From: Ceratopteris richardii
Lineage: Eukaryota; Streptophyta; Polypodiopsida; Polypodiales; Pteridaceae
DNA length: 64,000 nt
Direction of reading: 5' to 3'
NCBI GenBank assembly: GCA_020310875.1
Contig: CM035428.1
Coordinates: 109,211,245-109,275,244 of the forward strand
In this document: positions 1 through 10,203 of the stretch, in pieces
Numbering within the stretch: position 1 is the first letter of the stretch
Layout: each line of letters begins with the position of its first letter
Position numbers and translations under genes: made by a program
Notes under the pieces: generated by a model
The model's input: only the letters and a program-made list of their open reading frames with translations
The model's database searches: none
What the model was told of the DNA's origin: nothing

Positions 1-32
1 TGATGAGATGCTCTATAAGCTGCCTTAGTAAT

Positions 33-60
33 GGGAGGGAGGGAGGGAGGGAGGGAGGGA
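33..60. repeat. (GGGA)n microsatellite
   Basis: Seven uninterrupted GGGA units lie just inside the left edge. They sit in the untranslated leader of the probable minus-strand LTR element whose primer-binding site is at 133-144. Confidence 0.9.
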
Positions 61-132
61 AAAGAAAAACATCTATGCTAATGATGATGAAGAAAATAAG
101 AACATGAACTCAAAGGAAAAAAATAACCTTAT

Positions 133-144
133 GCTCTGATACCA
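133..144 (-). other. Primer-binding site, tRNA-iMet type
   Basis: Read on the minus strand this is TGGTATCAGAGC, the usual plant LTR-retrotransposon primer-binding site complementary to the 3' end of initiator tRNA-Met. It abuts a sequence ending in CA on the minus strand, as a 5' LTR should. The element body would lie to the left, outside the window, so only about 130 bases of its leader are seen. Confidence 0.65.
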
Positions 145-1245
145 TGATGAAATGAAAAAGCAACTACTCCTAATCTACTAGTAATCACACAATTAACAAA
201 CTATGGAGGAATAAATAAAAGATATGAAAACATGATGAAATGAATTAAAGTAGAAATGGAAATGACTTACATAAGATGCTCTATGAGCATGGAGCCTCCA
301 TGAGGAGAGGAAGCACACTCTTGGTAATGAGCTAGAGTGGAATGGCTTATGTGGAGTGAAGGGAGGCCTTGCTTATATGGAGTTTGGGAGAATTCCCTTG
401 CATGTGGGATAAGTGAACTTGCATGAGAATAAAACTAGCTTTGGACAAAAGGGTGGAGCATGGAACTCTCAACACTAACTTCTTCCTAGGAGTGGATGGA
501 ATCTCCTTTGGATCATCCTCTTTTGAATCTCACACTTTTGACTCACAAAGAATGTTCCCAAAGTCATCTATCCTCTCAAGTTGACTAGTAATCACGTACA
601 AAGTCACTTGGTTTTCTATATAAGATCCACTCTCAAACTTGAATACTTGATGATCTAAACCAACGAGATTATTTAGGTTTCTCAACTACATAAAAACCTT
701 CTCAAACCATCCTCATAGATGCAAGCACCTAATCCATTGGTTTGGATATACTGCAATTGTGTCTTGTAGGGCCTTTCTTGCACCTCTAGGTAGATAGCCA
801 TATTGCTATGAGTTGATATCTCCATGTTGTAAGAGCTATCTGACTCACTCGTCTATTGTCTATCACTCGATTGGGGGATAACTAATTGCTTAGACCAAGA
901 ACTATCTACATGGTTGACAATATCTTCAAATGACATTAGGCTTTGTCGATCCACTTTGCCAAGCTACTTGCATGATGTAAGGTTCATGAATTAGAAGATT
1001 TCCCTTTCTTTTTCCTTTAAATTCCACTTTGTAAATAGGGGTTCACTTATTACTTCACTTCTTGAGTAAATTTTCCTTGTGAATTCTTTTCTTGATGAGT
1101 CTTTGTCAGGAATATTTACGTTGTTCCATTTGATTGTGGACTGTGTCTTTGTGTTCTTTTACCCTTAAATGTTTTGTAATTACAAATTTTTTAAAGTATT
1201 GCACTTGATTCCCTTAAGTTTTCTTGGACTTGAGTATTCCTAACA
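145..1245 (-). mobile_element. Probable 5' LTR of a minus-strand retrotransposon
   Basis: The boundaries were chosen from the PBS at 133-144 on one side and a minus-strand TGTTAGGAATACTC start at 1232-1245 on the other, giving a TG...CA segment of about 1.1 kb. No second LTR copy is in the window for comparison, so the outer boundary is a guess from the terminal dinucleotide and LTR-like start. No coding sequence was recognised inside it. The family is probably copia, judged only from the iMet primer site. Confidence 0.4.
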
Positions 1246-1512
1246 TCACCCTGTGCACAATTGCTAGCACTAAGCACTTAGCCTAAGCTGGAATTGAGAA
1301 GGGGTTTTGTAAATTTCCAACCTCAAGTCATGTGTGTTTCTCTCAGTAGCCTAAGATGGTCTCCCAAGGTTTCTCTAATCTACCATGACCCCTTGTGAGG
1401 GTCTCATTCACTTGCGATTTAGCCTTGTAGCTCCTGTAATCCACCCAAAATACCTTAAAAATTGACCAAATTTAAACCAAAAAATCAAAACCCTTATTTT
1501 CTTGTATAGGTT
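1246..1512. other. No recognisable feature
   Basis: AT-rich anonymous sequence between the probable LTR and the palindrome cluster. No convincing coding, RNA or repeat signal was seen. Confidence 0.6.
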
Positions 1513-1860
1513 GTCTATCACAATAGATAGGTCTTTCAGAATAGGCTACTGTATCAGGATAGGGGTTTGTTGTGATAGACCCTTCTATCATCATAGGGCA
1601 CTCTATTGTGATAGAGCAGTATGTCACATGGGCACTCTATCATGATAGACAATCATTCTACCACAAAAGATGGGTCTATCATGGAAGGGGTCTGTTGTGA
1701 TGGACGAGTGGTCTATTGCAATGCACCAATCTATAATGATAGATGGGATCTATCATGAAAGGGGTGTGTCATGATGGGCTGGGGGGTTTGTCCGGATGGA
1801 CCAATGCATCACGACAGATGGAGTGTATCGTGATAGACAAGTATCTATCACTTTTTTGGT
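1513..1860. repeat. Cluster of degenerate CTATCA/TGATAG palindromes
   Basis: About a dozen variants of a short palindromic unit, best represented by the perfect 14-bp palindrome TCTATCATGATAGA at 1636-1649, recur at roughly 20-40 base spacing. Other good units are CTCTATTGTGATAGAG at 1601-1616 and the forms at 1514-1529, 1729-1744 and 1825-1852. A further isolated unit lies at about 1998-2012. Units differ by point changes and the spacers are G-rich. No ORF runs through the cluster. Origin and role are unknown. Confidence 0.7.
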
Positions 1861-2419
1861 CTCAAATCATGACTTTTGGCCTATCTAGACAAAGCCAAAA
1901 AATTAGATATGTTTAAATCCATCTAGTGCTTGCAAATGGCACTCGGGAGGCCTACATCATGCTACACATGCATCTAAAACAATACAACTTTTTTGCTCTA
2001 TTGTGATAGATGGAATCAATTGGTGCAAACTTCCAAAAAACACGAACATACTTATGTGCAATCTTGGTCACGATTATGGACCTAAATATGCAACAAAACA
2101 CTAAAAACATGCAAAACAAAAGAACATGCTCTCTTGTTCTCTCTCTCTCTCGCTCATGCAAATGAGAGAACTAAAGGATGGGTAAATATGAAAAAAACAT
2201 TTTGGTGAAGATTATGGTATGGCTATGGTGATGGAAGGTGGACAATATGAAAATGATGCAAAACGTTGATGAAAATGGCAAAAAAAATTAGAAAAAACTA
2301 CTAATTTTACCTTCCAACATCAATCCTTCAACACTTTTACCATCGCAAGTTCATTCTCAAGCACGTTCCTCGACAACAACGTTAAATATGGTGTCTCTCT
2401 CGACAAGGATGAGTACCAT
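1861..2419. other. No recognisable feature
   Basis: AT-rich sequence with one stray CTATTGTGATAGA unit near 2000 and a CT-rich run near 2130-2155. No gene or element was identified. Confidence 0.6.
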
Positions 2420-3060
2420 GTCAAGAAACTTCACGTCCTTAATTACCAATACATGGGGATCTGAGGATGATATGACCATCATGAACAAGTGATGTGCACA
2501 AAGTTGAAGGTGAGAAGCACATTAGATGCACACACACATACACACACAAAGAAGGTAGAGAAAAGAAAGAGACACACATACACACACATACACTTCTATT
2601 ATCAATGCTCTTAGAATAAAAGAATCCAACAACAATCAAACCCAAAAAATGAGCTCTCTAGCTCTTTTTATAGATTTCTAGTGACTTTGGCTAGTTTCGT
2701 ACCTAGTATCCAACATAGTTAAAAATTAGATTCTAAGTTACCTTTGAAGCATCTTACGAGCTCTAAAAATTATAAAATTTGGTACGTAAACTCTACCTAA
2801 TCTCCTCAAACATGACAACTCCTCACTTGCACAAAATGGACGGAGTAGTAATATTTAAAATCAATCACTTATGGTACAAGAATAGTGATGAAAATCACTA
2901 TTTTGTTCTTCACAAACTTTAATGACTTGAAATTTTTGGGAAAAATTAAGGTTCAATATCGAGTATCCTCGTGCACATGTCTCTTCACATGATGTCTGTG
3001 CCTGCTTTCTCCTCGTCTAGTTAGACCATGGCCTTGCATACTGCCAAACACCACTCAAAA
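2420..3060 (+). repeat. Dispersed repeat R1, copy 1
   Basis: This segment aligns in order with 5830-6400: a stretch with repeated 'atgaccatcatga'-like words, a CA-rich microsatellite, 'gagctctctagctcttttta', and a tract around 'tagtgatgaaaatca'. Divergence is substantial. A third copy lies at 22846-23590. The family was not recognised; it could be an LTR or an untranslated part of a retroelement. Confidence 0.6.
2529..2592. repeat. CA-rich microsatellite in R1
   Basis: Imperfect (CA)n with TA and AAG interruptions. The homologous position in R1 copy 2 (about 5947-5973) carries a shorter CA tract, so the tract is ancestral to the family. Confidence 0.8.
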
Positions 3061-3334
3061 AACACTTTAAAGTGGCCTATGAAGACTTACCTAGAATTTG
3101 TGAGGGACCAAGGTTGTAATCTGGTCAAATCTTCCACTTGCTAGCCTATTTTTGGGCTTCTTGGTAACTCTAAGTTAACTCTAAGATGAAAGATATTTTG
3201 AGAATTAAAAGAAACCTCAATACTTGCGCTTTAATTGCCTTCACCGGTTTGAGATTCGACAACCCAATAATGCAAATGACTTCTACACAATCGAATGAAG
3301 TGTGTGTGTGTGTGTTTGCGCGTGTAGGGGAATG
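3061..3334. other. Anonymous duplicated block, copy 1 (left part)
   Basis: From about 3220 this block matches 15245-15310, sharing 'cttgcgctttaattgcctt', a GT microsatellite (3300-3315) and 'gtttgcgcgt'. It is the left flank of a LINE insertion and part of the local duplication between 3.2-7.1 kb and 15.2-23.6 kb. No gene was recognised. Confidence 0.6.
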
Positions 3335-4060
3335 TTTTTTTTTAATAAAAGGAAGTTCCTTGGCGTATTCTCCAGGACTTTAATTAAAATAAAGGAGAAA
3401 AATTACAAGTGAAGGAGAAAAATTACAAGTGAATGGGACTAGTGCCCATGGGAGCCCCCGAATCCCACACTGCAGGGGACAAGTTCGGTAATCTAGAGGG
3501 CATTACAAATGAGGTGGATAAATCTAACATCTCCCTCATGCGGGACCCATTTGGGTTTCAGCTTGTTATGTTCGAGGAGATAAATACAGTGGTGTCTAAA
3601 CGGTGGAGATCTCTTATCTTGGGACATTCTTTTACCTAGAAGAAACAAGGATTTCTCAATTGACCATTCCTTTGGAGTTTGGCCAAAGTTGATAGCACGT
3701 CGCTCCCTCCAAATCTTCCAAAGAGTCTCACCCGTGATGGCATTCCACAGTCTTGATGAGCAGCCGATCGCCTCACCCAACATCACCTGTTGCCAATTGA
3801 TTTGGTTCCTGAGTCTCAATACCCGCGTCACCTGAAGCCAAATAACATGGGACTTGGGGCAATCGAAGAAAAGGTGAACCAAATCTTTGATGCATCAATG
3901 GCAACGCTTGCACCATGGTGGAACCCCACAAATTTTGTTGGCCCTTGCATTGGACCAGATACCCTTATGCAAGATCTGCCACATGAAAACGGACTTTTTG
4001 ATCTCAATTAGGGGGTGCCAAATAGACATGAACTTTAGTTCCCATCGAAGTTTGGTCCAA
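3335..4060 (-). pseudogene. LINE-alpha copy 1, 5'-truncated 3' end (ORF2 C-terminus + 3'UTR)
   Basis: The minus-strand reading from about 4060 down to 3493 matches the C-terminal region of the 7.3-9.4 kb LINE ORF2. It includes the zf-RVT-like tail (FFDCP, GEAIGCS, LWKIWRERRAINFG) and the end motif KLKPKWVPHEGD. The 3'UTR follows at 3344-3492 and a poly-A tail reads as poly-T at 3335-3343. A 20-bp segment of the UTR (gaaggagaaaaattacaagt) is tandemly doubled near 3393-3432. The paralogous block at 15.3 kb lacks the insertion. No clean target-site duplication was seen; about 33 bases of target appear lost. Confidence 0.85.
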
Positions 4061-4550
4061 TAGAAGGACAAACGCTGCTTTTCTTAAAGACTTCGCTTTC
4101 TCAACACATTCATGGCTTCCATGTCCTTCTTCTTAACTTAATACATTCATCAGTTCCAATTCTCTCTCTTTATTTCCTCTATCTCTCTCTCTCTAGAAGC
4201 ATCTCTTTATTTCCTCTCTCTTGCTCTAGAGGCATGTAGCCTTGAGAGCGCTATAAGTAAAGTACAAAGTACGCTCTACACGCATATATATAATACGAGT
4301 GTAGGTCAATATTTACATGCATGCACTATTTACAAGACAAGAACTCCAAGAAGAGACAGCCAAACCGCGTTGAGTTCTTAGTTTGAGTAGGCCGACTACC
4401 TTCATTATTGGCTTTCATTGTTTGATTATGTGTGACTTATCTTATCTCACGTGTTCTTTTGAGCACACTAATGCCCTAATGTGCTTTCCCTCGAACGGAT
4501 GCAGGGAAGCGACCAGTTATAAAGAGGCTCTAATGGACTTTCTATGCTCT
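4061..4550. other. Anonymous duplicated block, copy 1 (right part)
   Basis: Matches 15346-15815 almost collinearly, starting at 'agaaggacaaa(a)cgctgc' and including CT-rich tracts and 'gagcgctataagtaaagtac'. A small imperfect inverted repeat (ctacac...gtgtag) at about 4276-4305 sits where the other copy carries a large AC/AT/GT microsatellite. No gene was recognised. Confidence 0.65.
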
Positions 4551-4554
4551 GATT

Positions 4555-5770
4555 GGAATCGAGCCCCAAGTTTCACTCCACTTCCAAAGTGTTTCTACAA
4601 GAAAGACAACAAGAAGATGATAAAAAAATTGATATTTCATCACCGTATTCAAGACTGGCTATAAAGTCTTTGTCAAGGTGTTTGCATGGCATTGCGTACC
4701 ATTTTCGTTCATGGATCAATAATGAACATAAGAAAGGCTTTATCAAAGGAAGATCCATGCTTGAAGCAACCATTGATGTTTGAGACGGCATAGATTATCC
4801 AAGGGAGTTGGTCCAAGATATTGTGTTCTTCAAGATTGACGTTGACAAAGCATATCATAGACTAGAAGTGGGACTTTATCCTACAATCTTTTAAGGACCT
4901 CAGATGTGGCCCCTAGGTTCATCAAAATGGTTTCCATGCTCATGGGAAATACTTCTCCTTGAATTAACATTAACAACATTCTCTCCATGGCTTCTTTCTT
5001 AAGCATTATGTCAAGCAAAGCTGCTTCCTGACCTTGCTACTATTTATTATCATCATTCATGGGCTCAACTACCTTGTTAACAATCAAGTTACACTAGGGA
5101 ATATTTGGGGTCTCTCGCTCCTCCATAGTCAAGATCCTATGATTCTTAGAATCTTCATTATGAAGCAATGTGTTTCTACACAATGATGATAAATGTGTCA
5201 CCATTTTGGGAGCTGCCTCAATATTTTCTATGAGACCTCTCAATATTCTTCCTATATAAAAACACCTATGGCATCAAGATAGAAGGAACTAGATCAAGTT
5301 TGAGGATATTGATCCAAGTCATATAGTTGACTTTGAAGACTACTGCATGTTAAGACACAAAACCAATACTTGGGATGTCTACCACCTCATATTGGGCCAA
5401 GAACACACTCGATTGGTAGGCTTGAGGTGGACTTGTGGCAAAAAGATGGAGCATATCATGAGAATCAAAGGAACCTAGACTTTCATCACCCTCTTAAAAG
5501 AAAGTGGTGTGGGAACTCGTCGTGGATTAGATGGGAATTCAAGTTCCGAGACTTACGCCACCTGCTTATTGAAAATAAGAAAGTGGTGCTATTATGGCAG
5601 ATTCTATATAGGGAGATTTGGATTAATGTCAATGCGAGTAAAATTTGTGGTGCTTCTCCTTAGTGCAAGCATTGCATGAGTATTAGGGAAGAGACTTGGG
5701 AAGTCTTTTTCCTCTTGACTTGGGATCATTATGACTTTTCAACACTTCAAAAAGCTCCTTTTAGTGCCAA
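4555..5770 (+). pseudogene. LINE-alpha copy 2, decayed ORF2 fragments
   Basis: Plus-strand fragments in shifting frames match LINE ORF2. Near 4735-4870 is the finger segment around GFIKGRSMLEAT and the damaged FKIDVDKAYHRLE; near 5520-5660 is the C-terminal HLLIENKKVVLLWQIL segment. Most of the palm between them is missing. The same LINE piece, longer, lies at 20870-22850, so this copy carries an internal deletion of about 0.8 kb relative to it, joined near 5240-5280. Many frameshifts and stops show it is dead. Confidence 0.75.
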
Positions 5771-5829
5771 ATCAAGTAAATCCAACGTAAAATCTTCTTG
5801 GGGAAGTGTGTTACTCTAACACAATGGAA

Positions 5830-7080
5830 GCACCATCATGGTGAAGATCCACCTCATAAATGTCAATCCGTGGAGACATGAGGATGCTATGATGATCATG
5901 AGAGATGGGATTGCACAAGTGAGTGAGGAAGAAGCGTGAGGATATGCACACATATACATGCACACACATGCACAAAAGGCAATACCAAGAGTGGAACAAT
6001 GGAACCTTATATTTATCAACTCAACTTACAACAAAGCTTTTACAATGTTCAAATATCATACAAGCCAATGTAAAATATGAGCTCTCTAGCTCTTTTTATA
6101 GTTTTAACTAGTTTTGGGTGTCTTTTAGACCTAGTGTGTGACCTAGTTAAAAATAAGGTTCCTAAGCTACTTTGAGGGCTCAAATGAGCTCCAAAAATAT
6201 TGAAATTCAAAACATAGATTGTAGGAATATTCCTTAACCTAGAGAACTCCTTGGATTGCACAAAATAAAGTTGGAAAAATATAAAAACTTATATACAATG
6301 GGTGTAGTGATGAAAATCATTTTTCAAAAAGTAAAGTTTTGAAATTTTGTTGAGGCCTTATTGTGCGCCTGTTCGCCTATGAATTCCTTGCTTACTTAAG
6401 TCCACATTTGAGCCTTGCCCTTCTCTTTCGATTTCTCCCCTCAAACTCCCTTTTCTACTTAGGCTTCCTTGTATGCTTTTGCTACTAGCACTCCCCCCTC
6501 TCAAATCTCTCATCCATAGAACATTGTAGTGCCGGGTGATCAAGGTAGTACTAGATGATATCCATGGCAAGTTCTTGCACTTTGAAACAGAGTCCCCTTG
6601 CGAGATATACTTCAAGACATTTCCAATCAACTATGCTTGGTACTTTGGGATGAGGCATTCTATAATGTGTTGAGTATACTACGTGTTCATATGCAAAGAG
6701 CTGTAGAAGATGAGTGTGTTTTAAAATAAATTACCTCATAGTGGAACTCCTAGAAATGTGTCGTTAACATATCTTTGAATGTTTTCTTGTAACAAGCGGG
6801 GAGGTACTTCAACCTGCGGCGTAGTGCGTAAATTGTCTTGAGGGATGATGTGGTGCTTATGTTGTAAACCAGATCTAAGCTTCCATTTTCAAAGCCGAGC
6901 ATGGATACATAGGGCACGTGAACGTTTGTTAAGGCCTTCGACACCACTAACATGAAGTCAAAGATCTTTATAAGCATTTGCACAATGACATTATGCATGG
7001 ATTTCAATCGTGGTATGCAATGGCATATTGTCACAATCATGTATGCTATTGTTGGGTCCCTGCAAAAGTAAGATATATCC
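5830..7080. repeat. Dispersed repeat R1, copy 2
   Basis: The left part matches 2420-3060 and the right part (about 6225-6970) matches 22846-23590. Shared landmarks are 'ggattgcacaaaat', 'taaagttttgaaattttgtt', 'ttaggcttccttgtatgctttt' and 'gatcaaggtagtactagatgatat'. Minus-strand peptides in both copies share words such as YLPACYKKTFKDMLTT and CHKKTLKDILTT, so the right part probably derives from an old protein-coding retroelement region. I could not name the domain. Confidence 0.6.
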
Positions 7081-7163
7081 ATCTCAACAAGAGTTTATGT
7101 GCATAGTCAACCCAATATATGCATGCATTCTCTGAAAATGCATCTCAACAAGAGTTTATGTAC
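7079..7163 (+). repeat. 24-bp direct repeat pair
   Basis: The phrase 'catctcaacaagagttta' plus six more near-identical bases occurs at about 7080-7103 and again at 7141-7163, separated by about 38 bases. It lies at the 3' edge of the LINE at 7172-9425 and could be a target-site duplication of a lost or small insertion, or a local slippage product. Confidence 0.7.
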
Positions 7164-7171
7164 CTATAATA

Positions 7172-9425
7172 TTTAATATAAAGGAAGTTCGGCAATAGCC
7201 TACTCTCCCGGACTTGAATTAAATTAAGAAACAAAGGTACAAAAAAAGGGGTCTAGTGCCCACGGGACCCCCCAAATCCCACAAAGCAGGGGAAGCATGG
7301 TTGATTCCTAGGTTGCATTACAAAGAAGGTTGATCACCCTCTCGTCGCCCTCATGCGGGACCCACTTGGGTTTGAGCTTGTTGTTGATCAAAATGAGGAC
7401 TTGATGGTGTCTGAAGGGGGGGGATTTCTTACTGTTGACGATCCTTTTGCCAAGGAGGAAAAGAGATTTTTCAATCGACCACTCCCTGGGGGGGTCGCCG
7501 AAGTTGAGAGCACACCGCTCTCGCCAAATTTTCCACAGGACTTCCCCTCTGATTGCGTTCCAGAGAGCCGCAGAGCATCCAATCGCTTCTCCCAAGAGGA
7601 CTTGTTTCCAACTAAGCTGTTTCTGAACTCTGATTTTCAGTCCAACCATCTGCCAGATTCTGAAGGAGTTGGGGCAAGTAAGGAAGGTGTGTGGGACATC
7701 TTCGATTGCACGGTGGCAGCGTTTGCACCACGGAGGGATCCCACAAATTTTGCTTGCCTTATGGTTAGTCCAAATTCCGCGATGAAGAATTTGCCATAAG
7801 AGGACAGACTTCTTAATCTCTATAAGTGGGTGCCAGATACCCATGAATTTCATGTCCCATCGAAGCCGCGTCCAAGACAGGCACCACTTCTTGTTGAGGC
7901 TGATCTGGAGGTCATTTGTTTCTTTGATGTTCGGGATTTTGAGTAGGCTATTTCCATTGTGCCATTTGAGACCACGCGCGTTCGGAGCATCATGTCCCAT
8001 GAGAAGGCGAGTTTTGTGACGATCCCAGGCGAGGCATCTGCTTTGCAAGGTGTTCCATTCTTCGTAGGAGATGTTTAAGCGAGGGTCGATATCCTCGAAG
8101 TTGATCCAACTGTTGGTGTCTTGTTTCCAGAGGTGTTTCCATTTTTTGAATCCTTTGTTCCATAACTTCTTGGCATTTTGAATGTTCCACGACTCCACAC
8201 TCCGGATGCCATGTATCGGAAACCAGATAGAGTCGTTTTGTCTGATTCCGGCCGCCCACTTCCAGTCCTCACTAATTCTTGTGAAGCTTTTGACTTTATT
8301 CCAGCCCTTCCAAAGAGAGCATACGAGGTTGGAGCCTTTCAGGAAGACATGTATCGGGGAGAATAGCAGGGTCATGATGTCAAGGTTCTTCCAGTTCGGG
8401 GACCCCGTGAGGGCCAACTCGTTTTTGTTTCTGAAGATCAGCTTGGCCCACGAGGCCTCCCTATTGCACCAAGCCTTAATCATCCATTTGGCTGCCAGTT
8501 TGTTAGCCATACACCCAATGTCCAGGATGCCAAGCCCCCCGCTATCTCTAGGGCTGGTGCAGATGGCCCATTTGATTTTAGGCACCCCCCTTCTGTTATG
8601 ATCACCCGTCCAAAGAAAGTTTCTGCAGATGCTATTCAGTTTGGACAGGCCTTGCTCATTCGGTCTCCAGCAAGAAAGGAAATAGATGGTAGACGAGAGG
8701 AGGAACGTGTTGATAACCATCGCCCGTCCAGCGAGATTGATTTGCATGCCTCTCCAGTAATTTAGCTTGTTTTCAAGTTTGGCCAGCACCCAGTTCCATC
8801 GCTGCTCCATAGAGACGCCAAACCCCAAGGGGATTCCGAGCAGCCGAAAGATTTGGCCCTGTGGAATGATTTGACAGCCATGATCAATGAGAAGGCCAGG
8901 TTGGTGTCCCACAATGGCCCTAAAGGCGGTCTTATTGTGGTTGATTTTGTATCCAGAGGCCTCACAGAAGGTATCAAGACACCTCCAGAAAGTCTCCAGG
9001 CTGGTATTATCATTGTGAACGAACGCGTTCATATCGTCAGCAAAAAGTCTCATGATGATTTGACTGTGGTCGTGAGGTAGCTGGAGGCCTTTGATATTGC
9101 CAGCCTCCACATGATGAGCCACGAGTCTGCTCAGCCCCTCAGTGGCGATGGCAAAGAGAAGGGGGGCAAGAGGGCACCCTTTTCTAATAGATCTTTTAAG
9201 ATGGATCGCCTTCGAAAGTTTGCCGTTAACGTTAATCTGGGTCGTTGCGTTGCCGAGAAGGGTCGCGATCATCTTGGTGAATTTCTGACTACATCCGAGG
9301 TCTTGGAGCGACTGCAGAATATAGTCCCATTCCAGCCTATCGTAGGCTTTGTCGAAGTCGATCTTGAGGAAGACCACATCTTGATTAGACTCTTTTGCAA
9401 ATTGAATACCTTCCCACATATCAAA
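7172..9425 (-). mobile_element. LINE-alpha copy 3, 5'-truncated, largely intact ORF2
   Basis: This non-LTR retrotransposon copy begins part-way into the reverse transcriptase domain and runs to its 3'UTR. The UTR (7190-7307) contains the family tail that reads on the minus strand as 'gggggtcccgtgggcactag' and then 'gtccgggagagtaggc'. The 3' end is AT-rich rather than a clean poly-A. The 5' end (about 9423) adjoins a 23-base sequence that recurs inverted at 15032-15054. The long open frame and low damage make it the youngest LINE-alpha in the window. Confidence 0.9.
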
Positions 9426-9449
9426 TTGGAACACAAAGACGCATATCAA
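7308..9449 (-). CDS. LINE ORF2 fragment: reverse transcriptase and C-terminal zinc-binding domain
   Basis: About 713 codons are open without a stop. In order on the minus strand: the RT motif KIDFDKAYDRLEWDYI (about residues 28-43), GCPLAPLLFAIA (about 91-102), the catalytic FADD (136-139), then KTAFRAIVG, the RT thumb, and a zf-RVT-type zinc-binding segment CKRC...HTFLTC (about 572-590). It ends at KLKPKWVPHEGD. The endonuclease domain and the first RT blocks are absent, so the product cannot support transposition alone. The first eight or so residues are read from flanking DNA, and no start codon here is meaningful. In the family the full protein nicks target DNA and copies LINE RNA there. 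Confidence 0.9.
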   Translation of the reverse strand: MICVFVFQFDMWEGIQFAKESNQDVVFLKIDFDKAYDRLEWDYILQSLQDLGCSQKFTKMIATLLGNATTQINVNGKLSKAIHLKRSIRKGCPLAPLLFAIATEGLSRLVAHHVEAGNIKGLQLPHDHSQIIMRLFADDMNAFVHNDNTSLETFWRCLDTFCEASGYKINHNKTAFRAIVGHQPGLLIDHGCQIIPQGQIFRLLGIPLGFGVSMEQRWNWVLAKLENKLNYWRGMQINLAGRAMVINTFLLSSTIYFLSCWRPNEQGLSKLNSICRNFLWTGDHNRRGVPKIKWAICTSPRDSGGLGILDIGCMANKLAAKWMIKAWCNREASWAKLIFRNKNELALTGSPNWKNLDIMTLLFSPIHVFLKGSNLVCSLWKGWNKVKSFTRISEDWKWAAGIRQNDSIWFPIHGIRSVESWNIQNAKKLWNKGFKKWKHLWKQDTNSWINFEDIDPRLNISYEEWNTLQSRCLAWDRHKTRLLMGHDAPNARGLKWHNGNSLLKIPNIKETNDLQISLNKKWCLSWTRLRWDMKFMGIWHPLIEIKKSVLLWQILHRGIWTNHKASKICGIPPWCKRCHRAIEDVPHTFLTCPNSFRIWQMVGLKIRVQKQLSWKQVLLGEAIGCSAALWNAIRGEVLWKIWRERCALNFGDPPREWSIEKSLFLLGKRIVNSKKSPPFRHHQVLILINNKLKPKWVPHEGDERVINLLCNAT
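9423..9445 (-). repeat. 23-bp inverted repeat, left arm
   Basis: This stretch, ending ...cacaaagacgcata, is the exact reverse complement of 15032-15054. It lies between the 5' end of the LINE and, five bases further, the start of the LTR element. See the inversion finding. Confidence 0.9.
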
Positions 9450-9450
9450 A

Positions 9451-10180
9451 TGTTGGAACTGTGAAGTTATGAAGGACCCATGAAGCTATGAAGGCTATGG
9501 AGTACTTGGAGGCCTCCCTTGAAGCTAAGGATACTTGGAGGCTCAAAGCCTTGTGTGGAAGTCTCTCAAATTTCCCACTTTTTCCTTGTGTATACAAGTT
9601 CTTCATAGGAATTCTCTCTTATTTCCTTTTTTGAGAAAACCCATAAAAACTCAACTTTATCCTTCTTTTTTGTAAAAGGCTTCTTTTTGAGTCTTTCCTT
9701 ATTTTAGAAATAAGAGCTCTCTTTTGGATACGTGCAAGAGCTCTCTCTCTCTCTCTAAGAAGATTCCTTTTTTGATTTTCCCAACTACCCATCATTTTTA
9801 GAATATCTTAGTTAATGAAGCATGTGGCCACTTGTACTCAACGGATCTCTCCTCCTCTCTTATATAAGGAGGGGCTCATTTTGTAAAAGGCAGGTCCCTT
9901 GGCCATGGCCTTGGCCTCCATGCTAATGGAAAGAAGGTTCATTTGGCTTCCACATTTCTCCTTGTGTGCTAGGCGTTGATCCATGTGTGTGGATTTGGCA
10001 CTTGGGGTTGTCTTGTGTGTGAGCATTGCCCTCCCTTGCTCCTTTTGACGTTGGCCATGGTGCCATTGTTCGTGGACGTGGGTGTGTGTGCGTTGCTTAC
10101 ACTTCTTGCAACTCCTCTTGGAAGAGCCTCTCACTTCCATGTGAGGCGGTTTGGGTTGGTTACTCCCCCATACTTCAACA
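9451..10180 (+). repeat. Left LTR of LARD-like element 1
   Basis: It starts TGTTGGAACTG and ends TACTTCAACA. It matches 14316-15030 with essentially one visible difference, two fewer CT units in the right copy's CT run near 9735. A TATA box (TATATAA) lies at 9861-9867, embedded in an imperfect inverted repeat (cctcct...aaggagg), and is followed by 'ggggctcattttgtaaaagg'. The second LARD family's LTR shares this word downstream of its own TATA box. Confidence 0.92.
9861..9867 (+). promoter_or_regulatory. TATA box in left LTR
   Basis: TATATAA inside 'ctcttatataaggagg'. It is repeated at the equivalent place in the right LTR (14724-14730). It would drive Pol II transcription of the element from the U3 region. 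Confidence 0.6.
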
Positions 10181-10185
10181 AAATT

Positions 10186-10203
10186 TGGCGCCGTTGCCGG
10201 GGA
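10186..10203 (+). other. Primer-binding site, tRNA-Asp type
   Basis: TGGCGCCGTTGCCGGGGA starts five bases after the LTR end. It is complementary to the 3' end of plant tRNA-Asp (GTC), the primer used by many plant gypsy elements. Confidence 0.85.

Noticed and set aside
1513-1860. CRISPR-like array
   Set aside because: Units are degenerate palindromes with irregular spacing and no constant repeat, and the context is a plant nuclear genome.
8182-8601. 139-residue plus-strand open frame inside the LINE at 7.3-9.4 kb
   Set aside because: It is the antisense shadow of LINE ORF2, which accounts for the whole interval on the minus strand.
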